Assembly: GCA_964605705.1 (NCBI GenBank)
Contig: CAZSDW010000020.1
Coordinates: forward strand, 1-57,568
Source of the DNA: CAZSDW01 sp964605705
GTDB taxonomy: Bacteria > Fidelibacterota > UBA2242
Direction of reading: 5' to 3'
Length of the DNA stretch: 57,568 nt
Shown: piece after piece, positions 25,483 to 34,905 of the stretch
How positions within the stretch are numbered: position 1 is the first letter of the stretch
Layout: every line of letters starts with the position of its first letter
Made by a program: the position numbers and the translations under genes
The notes under the pieces: model-generated
Seen by the model: only the letters and a program-made list of their open reading frames with translations
What the model was told of the DNA's origin: nothing
The model's database searches: none

Positions 25483-27321
25483 ATGAGAAAGTATATCCTG
25501 TCGATCATGATTTTCTGGCAGATTGTGTTCATTGCAGGTGATATTCTGCCGGAAGAGGTATTGATGAGCTATTTATCTTTTGAGGATATTTCTGAAACTG
25601 AGATGGAATCGTATCTTGAAAATTTTACCAGTAATCCCCTGATATGGCAGCGCTGTGATGCAGCAGACTTGGAATTATTACCGCTGAATGATGATCTGCT
25701 GGAGCGGCTTATAAAATTAAAGTCAGATACTTGTGTCGTCCATACTTGGGATGATCTACAATCTTTTGGGAAATTTACAGATGATGAGCTTTGTATATTG
25801 CGAATGTTTATTCAGGTGGGTAAAAATGACGTTGCCGGAGATATTTCTCTGACCAATTTCGTCGCGATGAAAAAAGAAGAAAACATTGAACTGTCCAAAA
25901 ACCTCCTGCGGGGCAGGATAGAAACAAGCACTGGTGCATACATTGGATTTGTTGCCGAAAGAGACCAGGATGAAAGGGATTTGTGGGATTATCAAAATCT
26001 TAGTATTTGTACGGATTGGTGGGAAAATCGTATTCGTCTTGGTGCTGCTGCATTCCGGTTTCACTGGGGTCAGGGACTGCTTTTTTCAAGTCGGAGCATG
26101 TCGGCAAGAAGCCCCAGTATCACAGGCAGTGTTCTGGGAGGAACTTCCCGGCTTGGGACCTATGTTGGCTCTGATGAAAATCGCTACTTAAATGGTTTGA
26201 ATCTGAATTATCAGGGGCGCAAGCTTGCCGTGTTTGCATTTTATTCACATCATAAAATTGACGCAACCATTGAGGATTCCCGGGTAAGATCATTTCGAAG
26301 CAGTGGTATTCATGCTACTGAAAGTGGACGGTTGGCAAAAGACAGACTTTTGGAAGAAACATTTTGTACGGGAGCCCAATATTCTAATAAATTGAATCAG
26401 ATTGGAATTCTGTTCTTTCGTACAGAATATCCTGTTCCAATTATTGATTTCTCTAATGCATCTTATCAAAGTGGCATATCCCTGTTTCAGCGCTGGACGA
26501 TTGGCAATTGGTTGGTAAGCGGCGAGCTGGCATATCTGACTTCAAATGAATGTGCTATCGTCCAGGGAGTCGTTTATCAAAACACAAGCTATAAAGTTGG
26601 AATTCAATACCGATATTTTACCGACTATTTTGGTACCAGAATGTCTTCGGTTATGAAAGAATATTCAAGTTGCCCCGGCAATGAAAGTGGTCTGTATTTT
26701 GGGGTGCAGCTGAAACTGAATCGCTATTATCGAGCGGGTGCTTATGTGGATTTCTTTTCCCAAAACCGTTCGATGGTTTCCGGACAAGCGGCAGAAAAAG
26801 GAACGGCAACGCTGGTTTATTTAACACGTACTTGGATGGGAAAACATTTTGTGGAAATTCGGTACCGAAGCAAAAAAACAGGGCGGTCCGTTCCCGATAA
26901 TATTAATAAACAGCAATGGTCAACTTCGGCTTGTTACTATTTGTCCCAAAATCTATCCCTGTTTTTCAGGGGAATTGCGGTAAAATATATTGAGAATCAG
27001 GAAAATATCTCCGGGGCGGCTGCCAGCCTGGCGATAACAAAACGGGCAACTCATGCCATAAAAGCGACAATCGGTACGACCCATTTCTATACACCCGGCG
27101 CAGAAACCCAGATCTACATGTATGAACCGGGAACGCCTTTTCGCTTTAATCTGGTTTCACTAAGCGGCACGGGTTTTCGCTGGTTTTCAACGGTTCAGAA
27201 AGATTTTTGTGAAACAATCAGCGCGACCTTGACATATAAGACCCAGATCCGGCGTCGTCTCTCGGAAACGAATTTCAGCAGGTCTTTTATTATTGAAATG
27301 CAGATGTTGGTTGATTTATGA
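25483..27321 (+). CDS. Outer-membrane barrel with N-terminal helix-hairpin-helix region
   Basis: 612 residues. A signal peptide (MRKYILSIMIFWQIVFIAG) is followed by a helical segment (about 25-110) with ComEA-like helix-hairpin-helix repeats (DLELLPLNDDLLERL, later DLQSFGKFTDDEL). The remaining roughly 490 residues are alternating strands rich in Tyr, Gly and Ser, consistent with a large beta-barrel. Similar proteins occur in FCB phyla and are usually annotated only by their HhH domain. The ATG follows the TAG of the previous gene directly, and the stop overlaps the amidase start by four bases, so the three genes form a unit. Function unknown. Confidence 0.65.
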   Translation: MRKYILSIMIFWQIVFIAGDILPEEVLMSYLSFEDISETEMESYLENFTSNPLIWQRCDAADLELLPLNDDLLERLIKLKSDTCVVHTWDDLQSFGKFTDDELCILRMFIQVGKNDVAGDISLTNFVAMKKEENIELSKNLLRGRIETSTGAYIGFVAERDQDERDLWDYQNLSICTDWWENRIRLGAAAFRFHWGQGLLFSSRSMSARSPSITGSVLGGTSRLGTYVGSDENRYLNGLNLNYQGRKLAVFAFYSHHKIDATIEDSRVRSFRSSGIHATESGRLAKDRLLEETFCTGAQYSNKLNQIGILFFRTEYPVPIIDFSNASYQSGISLFQRWTIGNWLVSGELAYLTSNECAIVQGVVYQNTSYKVGIQYRYFTDYFGTRMSSVMKEYSSCPGNESGLYFGVQLKLNRYYRAGAYVDFFSQNRSMVSGQAAEKGTATLVYLTRTWMGKHFVEIRYRSKKTGRSVPDNINKQQWSTSACYYLSQNLSLFFRGIAVKYIENQENISGAAASLAITKRATHAIKATIGTTHFYTPGAETQIYMYEPGTPFRFNLVSLSGTGFRWFSTVQKDFCETISATLTYKTQIRRRLSETNFSRSFIIEMQMLVDL

Positions 27322-28913
27322 AAGGACAGTTCGTAATTTCCAGCCTGAAATTTATGAAAAACAAACTTATTTACTTGTCAATAACCATTAGCACAATTCT
27401 TTTTGGGAGTGTGTCCGAGCAGTTATCCATCGACATGCCGGCTCCTAAAATTAAAGAACAGAAGGTTCAGATTATTGACGTAAATGGCATAAGATATTTA
27501 GCCGCCCAGGATTTTGCCGCCGCATACGGCGTTCGGACTTACTATCGCAAAGAGAGTGGCAAAATCGTACTGTTTTTCGAGAAGAACAAGGTTAAACTGA
27601 CGGTCAATAATTCATATATAATGTTTGATGCTCAGATTTACCAGATGCCCAAACCGGCGTTATTAATCGATAACAGTGTCTATGTTCCGGCATTTTCCTT
27701 TTTGGGTCTGATCAGGCAAAATACGCTGCCGACCCTGGAATATTCAATCCGGAAAAGTGACGAGAAAATTTACGTTAATGAAAACACCGTCAGCCACCCG
27801 GCTGCTACGGCGGAAAGCGGGGGAATTGCGAGCAATATTGCGAACTTGACCGGGATTCGCTATGAGGAAAAAGCCAATGGTGTCGCGGTAAGAATCAAAG
27901 CCCAGGGTACCTTTACCGATTCCGATTTTTCGACTTTTTTCAAGGGAGAGGACTGGTTTTACCTGACCATTTACGGGGGCAATTGTGATTCGCTGGTTTT
28001 ATCGTCGGTAAGTCCGACCAATTCATTTCAGCGGGTTGAGGCAATTCCGACCGGATCGTCGGTGCAGCTGGGATTTCGACTCAACCGGCAATTCAAATCA
28101 GCGGATGTGCATTTTGATATGCGTAATAATGATATTCTGCTTTCTTTGTTTCTACCCCTGAATCGTGATATCAAACGGAAAATTGAAGAAGCGAAAACCG
28201 CCTGGATTATTGATACGATCGTTTTGGACCCGGGACATGGTGGCAAGGATCCGGGAACTCCCGGACGATGGGGCTATATGCACGAAAAGGATATCGTCCT
28301 GGATGTCGCACTGCGAGTGGGGCGCCTACTGGAAAAGAATAAAGGGCTGAAGGTCGTTTATACGCGTAAGACCGATGAATTTGTCCCGCTATGGAAACGG
28401 GCGGAAATTGCCAATAAATCGGACGGAAAACTGTTTCTAAGCCTGCATGTCAATGCCACGCCAAAAATTTCAAATGCCGAAGGCCTTGAATTTTATCTGC
28501 TGCGACCGGGGCGCTCGGAAGAGGCTATTAAAGTTGCAGAAGCCGAAAATTCCGTCATTCATCTTGAAGATGATGTCGATAAGTTAAAATACCAGGGTTA
28601 TGATGACATTACCAATATTCTGGCGAATATGGTGCATTCGACCAACATGAAGGATAGCGAATTATTGGCGAGTATTTTGTCCCGCAACTTTACTGAGTCG
28701 GTGAACCAGCAAAACCGCGGTGTCAAGCAGGCGGGACTCTATGTATTGGTCGGTGCCGATATGCCGAAACTGCTTTGCGAATTGGGCTATAACACCAATA
28801 AAAATGAAGCCCGCAAATTGAACAGCTCCAAACATCGTCAAAAAATGGCGGAAGCAATTTATAAAAGTATTCTTGAATTTAAGGAAGTCAGTGATAAAAC
28901 AATCTCTCAATAA
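27318..28913 (+). CDS. N-acetylmuramoyl-L-alanine amidase (Amidase_3) with stalk and AMIN-like domains
   Basis: Cleaves the amide between muramic acid and the stem peptide in the periplasm, for cell separation or remodelling. 531 residues: a signal peptide (about 14-35), a domain resembling the copper-amine-oxidase N-terminal stalk (about 48-155), an AMIN-like beta domain (about 178-280), then the zinc amidase domain (about 298-525). Its ligands and catalytic Glu are H307 (DPGHGGKDPG), E323, H377 (SLHVNA) and E488 (LCELGY). The ATG at 27318 forms an ATGA overlap with the barrel gene; an internal ATG at 27354 is an alternative start. Confidence 0.9.
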   Translation: MKGQFVISSLKFMKNKLIYLSITISTILFGSVSEQLSIDMPAPKIKEQKVQIIDVNGIRYLAAQDFAAAYGVRTYYRKESGKIVLFFEKNKVKLTVNNSYIMFDAQIYQMPKPALLIDNSVYVPAFSFLGLIRQNTLPTLEYSIRKSDEKIYVNENTVSHPAATAESGGIASNIANLTGIRYEEKANGVAVRIKAQGTFTDSDFSTFFKGEDWFYLTIYGGNCDSLVLSSVSPTNSFQRVEAIPTGSSVQLGFRLNRQFKSADVHFDMRNNDILLSLFLPLNRDIKRKIEEAKTAWIIDTIVLDPGHGGKDPGTPGRWGYMHEKDIVLDVALRVGRLLEKNKGLKVVYTRKTDEFVPLWKRAEIANKSDGKLFLSLHVNATPKISNAEGLEFYLLRPGRSEEAIKVAEAENSVIHLEDDVDKLKYQGYDDITNILANMVHSTNMKDSELLASILSRNFTESVNQQNRGVKQAGLYVLVGADMPKLLCELGYNTNKNEARKLNSSKHRQKMAEAIYKSILEFKEVSDKTISQ

Positions 28914-29730
28914 AAATGCTTTTAATACCCTGCCGATCGGTGTATTCGATTCGGGGCTGGGCGGACTGACTGTTGTCGATCAGTTGCTGAAACGGCTACC
29001 CCATGAATCAATTCTCTATTTCGGGGATACGGCGCGGGTTCCCTATGGGACGAAAAGCGCTGAAACGATTCGGAAATTTGCAGTCCAGATTACTGAATTT
29101 TTACAGCATCGTGGTGTGAAGATGATTGTTGTTGCCTGTAATACGGTATCCAGTGTTGCGCTCGAACAGGTCATTGCGGTGAGCCGGGTTCCGGTGGTGA
29201 ACGTTATCGAGCCGGGTGTCCGGGCAGCATTGCGGGTTAGTATTACAAAAAAGATCGGCGTCATCGGAACCGGCGCGACGGTTTCCGCGGGTAAATATAA
29301 TGAAATATTGAGCGCCGCTGATTCCCGGGTGGCAGTATATTCCCAAGCCTGTCCCCTGTTTGTGCCCCTTGTTGAGGAGGGCTGGATTGATTCCGAGGTA
29401 ACTGAAAAAGTTGCTGAAATATATTTGGCTCCCCTAATAGCCCGTCAAATTGACAGTCTGATTCTCGGCTGTACCCATTATCCGATAATCAAGAAAACGC
29501 TTAAAAAAGTCATTGATGGTAAGGTTCAGATTATTGACAGTGCCGTGGAAACGGCAGTCGAGGTGCGCAATGTTTTAATTTCGCAGAAACTACTGGCTGA
29601 TCCCGAGAGTGAACCCAGCCACCAATATTTTGTCAGCGATTTTCCGCAAAAGTTTGAAGAAATTGCCCAACGATTGCTCGGATGTCCATTGCCGAACGTC
29701 CGGTGTATTTCGCTGGATGATTGTATTTAA
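28891..29730 (+). CDS. murI: Glutamate racemase
   Basis: Makes D-glutamate for peptidoglycan. The two catalytic Cys motifs are present: VVACNTVSS and LGCTHYPII, plus the N-terminal GVFDSGLGGLTV and the FGDTARVPYG block. About 280 residues, the usual size. I start at the GTG at 28891 because AAGGAAG lies just upstream; this overlaps the amidase gene by 23 bases. An earlier TTG at 28873 has no such site. The stop codon overlaps folC by one base. The position directly after an amidase fits a wall-metabolism operon. Confidence 0.95.
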   Translation: MIKQSLNKNAFNTLPIGVFDSGLGGLTVVDQLLKRLPHESILYFGDTARVPYGTKSAETIRKFAVQITEFLQHRGVKMIVVACNTVSSVALEQVIAVSRVPVVNVIEPGVRAALRVSITKKIGVIGTGATVSAGKYNEILSAADSRVAVYSQACPLFVPLVEEGWIDSEVTEKVAEIYLAPLIARQIDSLILGCTHYPIIKKTLKKVIDGKVQIIDSAVETAVEVRNVLISQKLLADPESEPSHQYFVSDFPQKFEEIAQRLLGCPLPNVRCISLDDCI

Positions 29731-31028
29731 TGATCACCCAAAAATCCCGACCAACTATTCAACAAGACTTGAAATTTCTCTATGCGCTGGACGGTAAAGG
29801 GATTAAACCCGGACTGAGCCGTGTGCTTGAATTTTTGGATCGCATCGGCAATCCCCATCGTAAATTATCCGCGATCCATGTCGCCGGCACAAACGGCAAG
29901 GGAACGAGCTGTGCGCTGTTGGCTTCAATTCTTCAATCGGCTGGTTTTAAGGTCGGTCTCTATACATCACCACATCTTATCAGCTTCAATGAACGTATCC
30001 GAATCAATAATATGAAAATCAGCGACGCTGAAATCGTTGACTTTTTGCATAAATACAGATCACTTATCGATGAAATAGATACTACATTTTTTGAGACCAC
30101 GACGGCAATGGCATTCGAATATTTTCAGCGGAATCATGTGGATGTGGTGATTTTGGAGACGGGACTGGGCGGGCGCTTTGACGCGACCAACGTCATTACG
30201 CCGCTTCTGTCGGTCATCACTCCAATCGGTAAAGATCACGAAGAATTTCTGGGACACACCTTGTCTGAAATCAGCCGGGAAAAAGCCGGTATAATCAAAG
30301 CGGGAGTACCTTGTGTCATTGCGCAACAGCGGGCAGAAGTAATCCCGATCCTGAGGGAAGAAGCCGAGTTTCAGCAGAGTGATTTCCATTACGCGCCCGA
30401 CCTGTGCCGGATCAACGTTTTTGATCAGCGCATCGATGGTCAGATTGTGTCAGTGGAAACGCCCGGTTACCAGTTGAACAGGGTGAGATTTCCCCTGGCA
30501 GGTTATCACCAGCGTTTAAATCTTCAGACTGTATTATCTTCTGTTGTAATGTTGCCCAATTTCGATTTGAATCCCGATTCTATTCGCCGGGGAATTGAAA
30601 ATGTCAAATGGCACGGTCGGCTTGAGCTGCTGTCGAAAGAACCGCTAATTCTTTACGATGTTGGTCATAATCTGCATGGTATCCGTCAGGTTGTTGCAAC
30701 ATTAAGAAAAATTTGTCCGGGGATAAAGTTCAACCTGTTAATTACTCTGGGGCATCATAAAAACATCCGTTCTCTCGGCAAAGTGCTCGGGGGAATAGCG
30801 GATAAGGTTTATCTTTCGGAAATCCCCGACACGAAATCGGTTTGCGTAGCGCGATTATCTGCAGAATTCAAGAAAACGGTTTTGCCTGAAAATATTATAT
30901 CAAATCCGGATTTTCAATCTTTTTTACCTGTCGTCGTTCAGTCATTGAATTGTGCGGATCGGCTATTGATCATAGGCAGCCATTATATTGCCCCGGCTGT
31001 TTATAAATATTTTCAAATAAATATTTGA
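29730..31028 (+). CDS. folC: Folylpolyglutamate/dihydrofolate synthase
   Basis: Adds glutamate to dihydropteroate or folates. The Mur-ligase-type fold shows the P-loop VAGTNGKGTSCA, YTSPHL, FFETTTAMAFEYF, the ETGLGGRFDATN block and the DVGHNLHG motif of the C-terminal ligase domain. About 432 residues, the standard length. The ATG at 29730 overlaps the murI stop by one base; a TTG three codons upstream is unlikely. It ends the envelope-and-folate stretch; about 110 bases separate it from rho. Confidence 0.93.
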   Translation: MITQKSRPTIQQDLKFLYALDGKGIKPGLSRVLEFLDRIGNPHRKLSAIHVAGTNGKGTSCALLASILQSAGFKVGLYTSPHLISFNERIRINNMKISDAEIVDFLHKYRSLIDEIDTTFFETTTAMAFEYFQRNHVDVVILETGLGGRFDATNVITPLLSVITPIGKDHEEFLGHTLSEISREKAGIIKAGVPCVIAQQRAEVIPILREEAEFQQSDFHYAPDLCRINVFDQRIDGQIVSVETPGYQLNRVRFPLAGYHQRLNLQTVLSSVVMLPNFDLNPDSIRRGIENVKWHGRLELLSKEPLILYDVGHNLHGIRQVVATLRKICPGIKFNLLITLGHHKNIRSLGKVLGGIADKVYLSEIPDTKSVCVARLSAEFKKTVLPENIISNPDFQSFLPVVVQSLNCADRLLIIGSHYIAPAVYKYFQINI

Positions 31029-31141
31029 CAATAATGAATTAATCATTTAACTTTTTAACCGTAATTTTAGGCTGCCTTTTTATACCTACCGATTTAAGAA
31101 AAAGTCTTTGAGCTAAATTCTATTTATATAAAGGAAATATA

Positions 31142-32401
31142 ATGGAGAAAGAACTGACGATTACGTCTCTTCAATCTATGAAGATTAAGGACCTGACCGA
31201 TCTTGCTGTCAAACTGGAAATACCTGAGCATACGGGTCTGAAGAAAATGGATTTGATTTATAAAGTCCTTGAAGCAAATGCCAAGAAGGACGGACGGATT
31301 TTTTCTCAGGGTGTCTTGCAGGTGATGGATGAAGGTTTTGGATTTTTACGGTCAGAAGAGTTCAGTTATTTGCCGGGCCCTGATGACATTTACATTTCGC
31401 CTTCTCAGATAAAACGTTTTGGTCTGCGTACCGGGCACATCATCTCGGGGCAGATTCGCCCCCCAAAAGACAATGAGCGTTTTTTTGCGCTGCTGCGGGT
31501 CGATGCCGTCAATATGATGGATCCTGAAACGGTTAAGTCGAAGAAACCGTTTGATAGCCTGACACCGCTATATCCACAGAGTCGGGTGCAGCTGGAAACC
31601 GATCATAAAAACATGTCCATGCGGGTCATGGATCTCTTATGTCCGATTGGTAAAGGTCAGAGAGGCTTGATCGTTGCCCAGCCGAAAACGGGTAAGACAA
31701 TTCTTTTACAACAGATTGCCAACAGCATTACCACCAATCATCCGGAAATCATTCTGATTGTCCTGCTGATTGATGAGCGCCCGGAAGAAGTGACCGATAT
31801 GGAACGTTCCGTCAAAGCTGAGGTGGTGAGTTCAACTTTTGATGAGCCACCGGAGCGCCATGTTCAGGTTTCCGATATGGTTTTGGAAAAAGCCAAACGG
31901 CTGGTGGAACTTGGTTTTCATGTTGTGATTCTACTAGATAGTATCACCCGGCTTGCCCGGGCACACAATGCGGTTGTTCCGCATAGCGGTAAAATTCTCT
32001 CCGGTGGTATCGATGCCAATGCCCTGCATCGCCCAAAACGTTTTTTCGGTTCCGCCCGGAATATTGAACAGGGTGGCAGCCTGACAATTATCGCCACAGC
32101 CTTGATCGATACCGGCAGCCGGATGGATGATGTGATTTTTGAAGAATTCAAAGGCACCGGTAATATGGAGCTGGTTCTCGATCGCCGGCTCAGTGACCGG
32201 CGCGTTTTCCCATCTATGGACGTAAACCGTTCCGGTACGCGGAAGGAAGAACTGTTGATGTCAGCCGCTGAATTGGCGCGTGTCTGGGTGCTGCGGAAAT
32301 TACTGAGCGAAATGAATCCGGTTGAGGCGATGGAGTTTCTGCTGGAGCGTATGAGGCGCACCAACAGTAATCGTGAATTTCTCAAATCCATGAATCAGTA
32401 G
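31142..32401 (+). CDS. rho: Transcription termination factor Rho
   Basis: Hexameric RNA-dependent ATPase that ends transcription. 419 residues. The N-terminal helix bundle (SMKIKDLTDLAVKL), the cold-shock RNA-binding domain (about 50-125), the P-loop AQPKTGKT (179-186), Walker B VVILLDSITRLARA and the RNA-binding Q loop SGKILSGGIDANAL are all present. The residue before GKT in the P-loop is Thr where most Rho proteins have Ala. AAAGGAAAT precedes the ATG. A TTGACA-like element at 31025, over the folC stop, may give it its own promoter. It is followed by rpmE, a common neighbour. Confidence 0.97.
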   Translation: MEKELTITSLQSMKIKDLTDLAVKLEIPEHTGLKKMDLIYKVLEANAKKDGRIFSQGVLQVMDEGFGFLRSEEFSYLPGPDDIYISPSQIKRFGLRTGHIISGQIRPPKDNERFFALLRVDAVNMMDPETVKSKKPFDSLTPLYPQSRVQLETDHKNMSMRVMDLLCPIGKGQRGLIVAQPKTGKTILLQQIANSITTNHPEIILIVLLIDERPEEVTDMERSVKAEVVSSTFDEPPERHVQVSDMVLEKAKRLVELGFHVVILLDSITRLARAHNAVVPHSGKILSGGIDANALHRPKRFFGSARNIEQGGSLTIIATALIDTGSRMDDVIFEEFKGTGNMELVLDRRLSDRRVFPSMDVNRSGTRKEELLMSAAELARVWVLRKLLSEMNPVEAMEFLLERMRRTNSNREFLKSMNQ

Positions 32402-32507
32402 TCTGGTTCTCATCGGAAAACGCTCATTAAAATTCTTGATTTTGACGCTCCTATCGTTGTATATTTGCACGCTTTATGCAACGACGATATTTTTATAAGG
32501 ATCAGAA

Positions 32508-32720
32508 ATGAAAGCAAATATTCATCCCAAATATGAAAAAAGCATTGTGACCTGTGCTTGCGGGAATACATTCGAAACCCATTCAACGACCGGTGATCTG
32601 AAGGTTGAAATCTGTTCAGCCTGCCATCCGTTTTTTACTGGAAAGCAGAAGTTAATTGACTCTGCGGGTCGGATCGAAAAATTTAATCGTAAATATAATC
32701 GAACCACAAATAAGGGTTAG
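32508..32720 (+). CDS. rpmE: 50S ribosomal protein L31, zinc-binding type
   Basis: 70 residues with the L31 start MKANIHPKYE and the zinc-binding set C16, C18, C36 and C39, so this is the Cys-containing (C+) form. The ATAAGGATC ribosome binding site precedes the ATG. An intrinsic terminator follows. The order rho, rpmE, DUF1385, prfA, prmC is a widely conserved bacterial arrangement. Confidence 0.96.
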   Translation: MKANIHPKYEKSIVTCACGNTFETHSTTGDLKVEICSACHPFFTGKQKLIDSAGRIEKFNRKYNRTTNKG

Positions 32721-32734
32721 CGACATATTCAAAT

Positions 32735-32775
32735 ATAGCGACGTCTTCTCTTATTGAAGGGGTCGCTATTTTTTT
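32735..32775 (+). terminator. Rho-independent terminator after rpmE
   Basis: An eight-pair stem, ATAGCGAC (32735-32742) with GTCGCTAT (32762-32769), extended inside by a CTTC/GAAG pairing, is followed by seven T residues. The next gene's ATG is at 32784, so some read-through or a promoter within the stem region is needed to express it. Confidence 0.75.
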
Positions 32776-32783
32776 GTACTATT

Positions 32784-33740
32784 ATGGAAAAGAAAATACT
32801 GGTAGGGGGACAGGCGGTTATTGAGGGCGTAATGATGCGTGTACCCGGCGCCTATGCTACGGCTGTTCGAAAACCCGATGGAAGCATCGAAACCAAGCGC
32901 AATGATTTTAGCTCGGTGACTGAAAAACACACCCTGTTAAAAAAACCAATTCTGCGCGGCATTATTTCACTTTTTGAATCCATGAAACTGGGATTCGGTA
33001 CGCTGCAGTTTTCTGCCGATGTTGCAATACAGGCGGAAGAGGAAGCCGCTGGTAAGGCGCACAAGGAGGAGAATAAATTCCTTTCGGGTTTAACGATGGT
33101 TTTTGCTCTGATACTGGGCTTTGCATTGTTTGGATTTCTACCGCTTTTTATAACGACCAGACTTTTAAACATTGAAAAAAAAGCGCTGGCATTCAACCTG
33201 GTTGCCGGTTTCTGGCGGATTGCCTTTTTTCTGGTATATCTCTGGATTATTTCGCTGATGAAAGACATTCAGCGGATTTTTCAATATCACGGCGCCGAGC
33301 ACAAAAGTATTTACACCTTTGAAAGCGGCAAAGAACTGACGGTGGAGAACAGCCGCGCCTTTACGACCTTTCACCCGCGTTGTGGAACCAGTTTTATCTT
33401 CATTGTACTGCTGTCGTCCATTCTGATGTTTGCCCTGATTGATACGGTGATTATTCTGGCGATTGGCAAAATTACGCTTTCCCTGCGCTTGATCTTTCAC
33501 CTGTTAATGATGCCCTTTGTTGCCGGCGTCGGCTATGAGTTTTTGAAGCTGACTGCCCGGAACCAGGGGAAATGGTGGGGCAAATGGCTATCGGCGCCGG
33601 GGCTCTGGCTGCAACGGATTACCACCAAGGAACCGAGCGACGAGCAGGTCGAGGTTGCCATTAAAGCCCTGAAAACAGCCTTTGGCGATGCCTACGAAGA
33701 TTATGTCGGGCAAACCTATGTCGCGGAAGCAGTGGAATAG
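32784..33740 (+). CDS. DUF1385 family membrane protein (YqhQ-like)
   Basis: About 318 residues. The N-terminal block VGGQAVIEGVMMRVP and the internal HGAEHKSIYTFE and HPRCGTSFIF motifs define DUF1385. Hydrophobic helices lie at about 95-120, 135-155, 200-225 and 235-255. Members sit next to prfA/prmC in many phyla, but the function is unsettled; the conserved His/Glu/Cys residues suggest a metal site. I use the ATG at 32784; an upstream in-frame TTG lies within the terminator. The stop is eleven bases before the prfA ATG. Confidence 0.88.
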   Translation: MEKKILVGGQAVIEGVMMRVPGAYATAVRKPDGSIETKRNDFSSVTEKHTLLKKPILRGIISLFESMKLGFGTLQFSADVAIQAEEEAAGKAHKEENKFLSGLTMVFALILGFALFGFLPLFITTRLLNIEKKALAFNLVAGFWRIAFFLVYLWIISLMKDIQRIFQYHGAEHKSIYTFESGKELTVENSRAFTTFHPRCGTSFIFIVLLSSILMFALIDTVIILAIGKITLSLRLIFHLLMMPFVAGVGYEFLKLTARNQGKWWGKWLSAPGLWLQRITTKEPSDEQVEVAIKALKTAFGDAYEDYVGQTYVAEAVE

Positions 33741-33751
33741 TGGGTGCAACC

Positions 33752-34825
33752 ATGAAAGAGAAACTTCTCGAAATCCAACAGCGTTTTGAAGAAATCTCAC
33801 GGGGATTATCAAATCCTGATATTTTTGACGATCAGGACAATTATAAAAAATTAGCAAGGGAGCACAAAGAGCTTCAACCGATTGTCGAGAAATCGAAGGA
33901 ATATCTTGCTGTTCTTGATCATCTTGAAGAAGACCTGGAAATCCTGAGGGGCAATGATACCGAGCTGAGAGAGCTGGTTAATGAGGAAATTGATGAACTC
34001 AAAGCCCGGGAAGAATCACTCCAGGAAGAGTTAAAGATGTTACTGATTCCCACCGATCCGAACGATAATAAAAATGCAATTGTTGAAATTCGAGCCGGCA
34101 CCGGTGGTGATGAAGCCGCGATTTTTGGCGCCGATCTCTACCGTATGTATATTAAATATGCCGAGCGTAAAGGCTGGAAAGTGGAGGAACTATCCAGTAA
34201 TACAATTGGAATTGGTGGCATTAAAGAGGCTATCTTTTCTGTCAGTGGCGAAGATGTTTACGGATCGCTGAAGTTCGAATCCGGGGTGCATCGCGTTCAA
34301 CGGGTTCCGGTGACCGAGACATCCGGTCGCATTCATACCTCTGCGGCAACGGTGGCGGTTTTACCGGAAGCCGAAGATGTGGATATCGATATTGAACCAT
34401 CGGAATTACGGATTGATACTTACCGGGCAAGTGGCGCCGGAGGTCAGCATGTCAACAAGGTTGAATCGGCGATTCGCATTACCCATTTACCGACCGGACT
34501 TGTCGTAACCTGTCAGGATGAAAAATCCCAGCACAAGAACAAAGCCAAAGCCCTGAAAATTCTACGCAGTCGATTACTGGCAAGCAAACAGGCGGAACAG
34601 AATGCCGAAATCGCTGCCCAGCGCCGGTCCATGGTTACGACCGGAGATCGCAGTGCAAAAATTAAAACCTACAATTTTCCTCAGGGCAGGGTCACCGATC
34701 ACCGGATATCACTGACGCTCTATAAACTGGAAGCGGTAATGGAGGGCGATCTGGACGAATTAATTGAGGCGGTGAAAATTGCTCATAATATGGAACTGCT
34801 GCAACATTCGGCAACCAGCGCTTGA
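33752..34825 (+). CDS. prfA: Peptide chain release factor 1
   Basis: Recognises UAA and UAG and triggers peptide release. About 357 residues. The stop-codon recognition motif is PVT (the P-x-T of RF1, as opposed to SPF in RF2), followed by the family block GRIHTSAATVAVLPE. The catalytic GGQ is in ASGAGGQHVNKVESAIR. The ATG at 33752 is preferred over a GTG twelve bases earlier, which would overlap the DUF1385 stop. The modifying enzyme PrmC is encoded about 80 bases downstream. Confidence 0.97.
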   Translation: MKEKLLEIQQRFEEISRGLSNPDIFDDQDNYKKLAREHKELQPIVEKSKEYLAVLDHLEEDLEILRGNDTELRELVNEEIDELKAREESLQEELKMLLIPTDPNDNKNAIVEIRAGTGGDEAAIFGADLYRMYIKYAERKGWKVEELSSNTIGIGGIKEAIFSVSGEDVYGSLKFESGVHRVQRVPVTETSGRIHTSAATVAVLPEAEDVDIDIEPSELRIDTYRASGAGGQHVNKVESAIRITHLPTGLVVTCQDEKSQHKNKAKALKILRSRLLASKQAEQNAEIAAQRRSMVTTGDRSAKIKTYNFPQGRVTDHRISLTLYKLEAVMEGDLDELIEAVKIAHNMELLQHSATSA

Positions 34826-34905
34826 TCTTAAAAGCAGTTATCTTTTAAAATAAGTCAGATTATTCCTTGAACTCAGGGAAAACTCGCTTAAATTTCAATA
34901 TCTTT

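Noticed and set aside
31918..32391. 157-residue open frame on the minus strand
   Set aside because: Antisense to rho, Ser/Arg-rich, no start signal.
32401..32507. Possible regulatory leader of rpmE (short inverted repeat around CGTTG/CAACG)
   Set aside because: The repeat is short and no known L31 leader structure could be supported; the gap is only about 100 bases.
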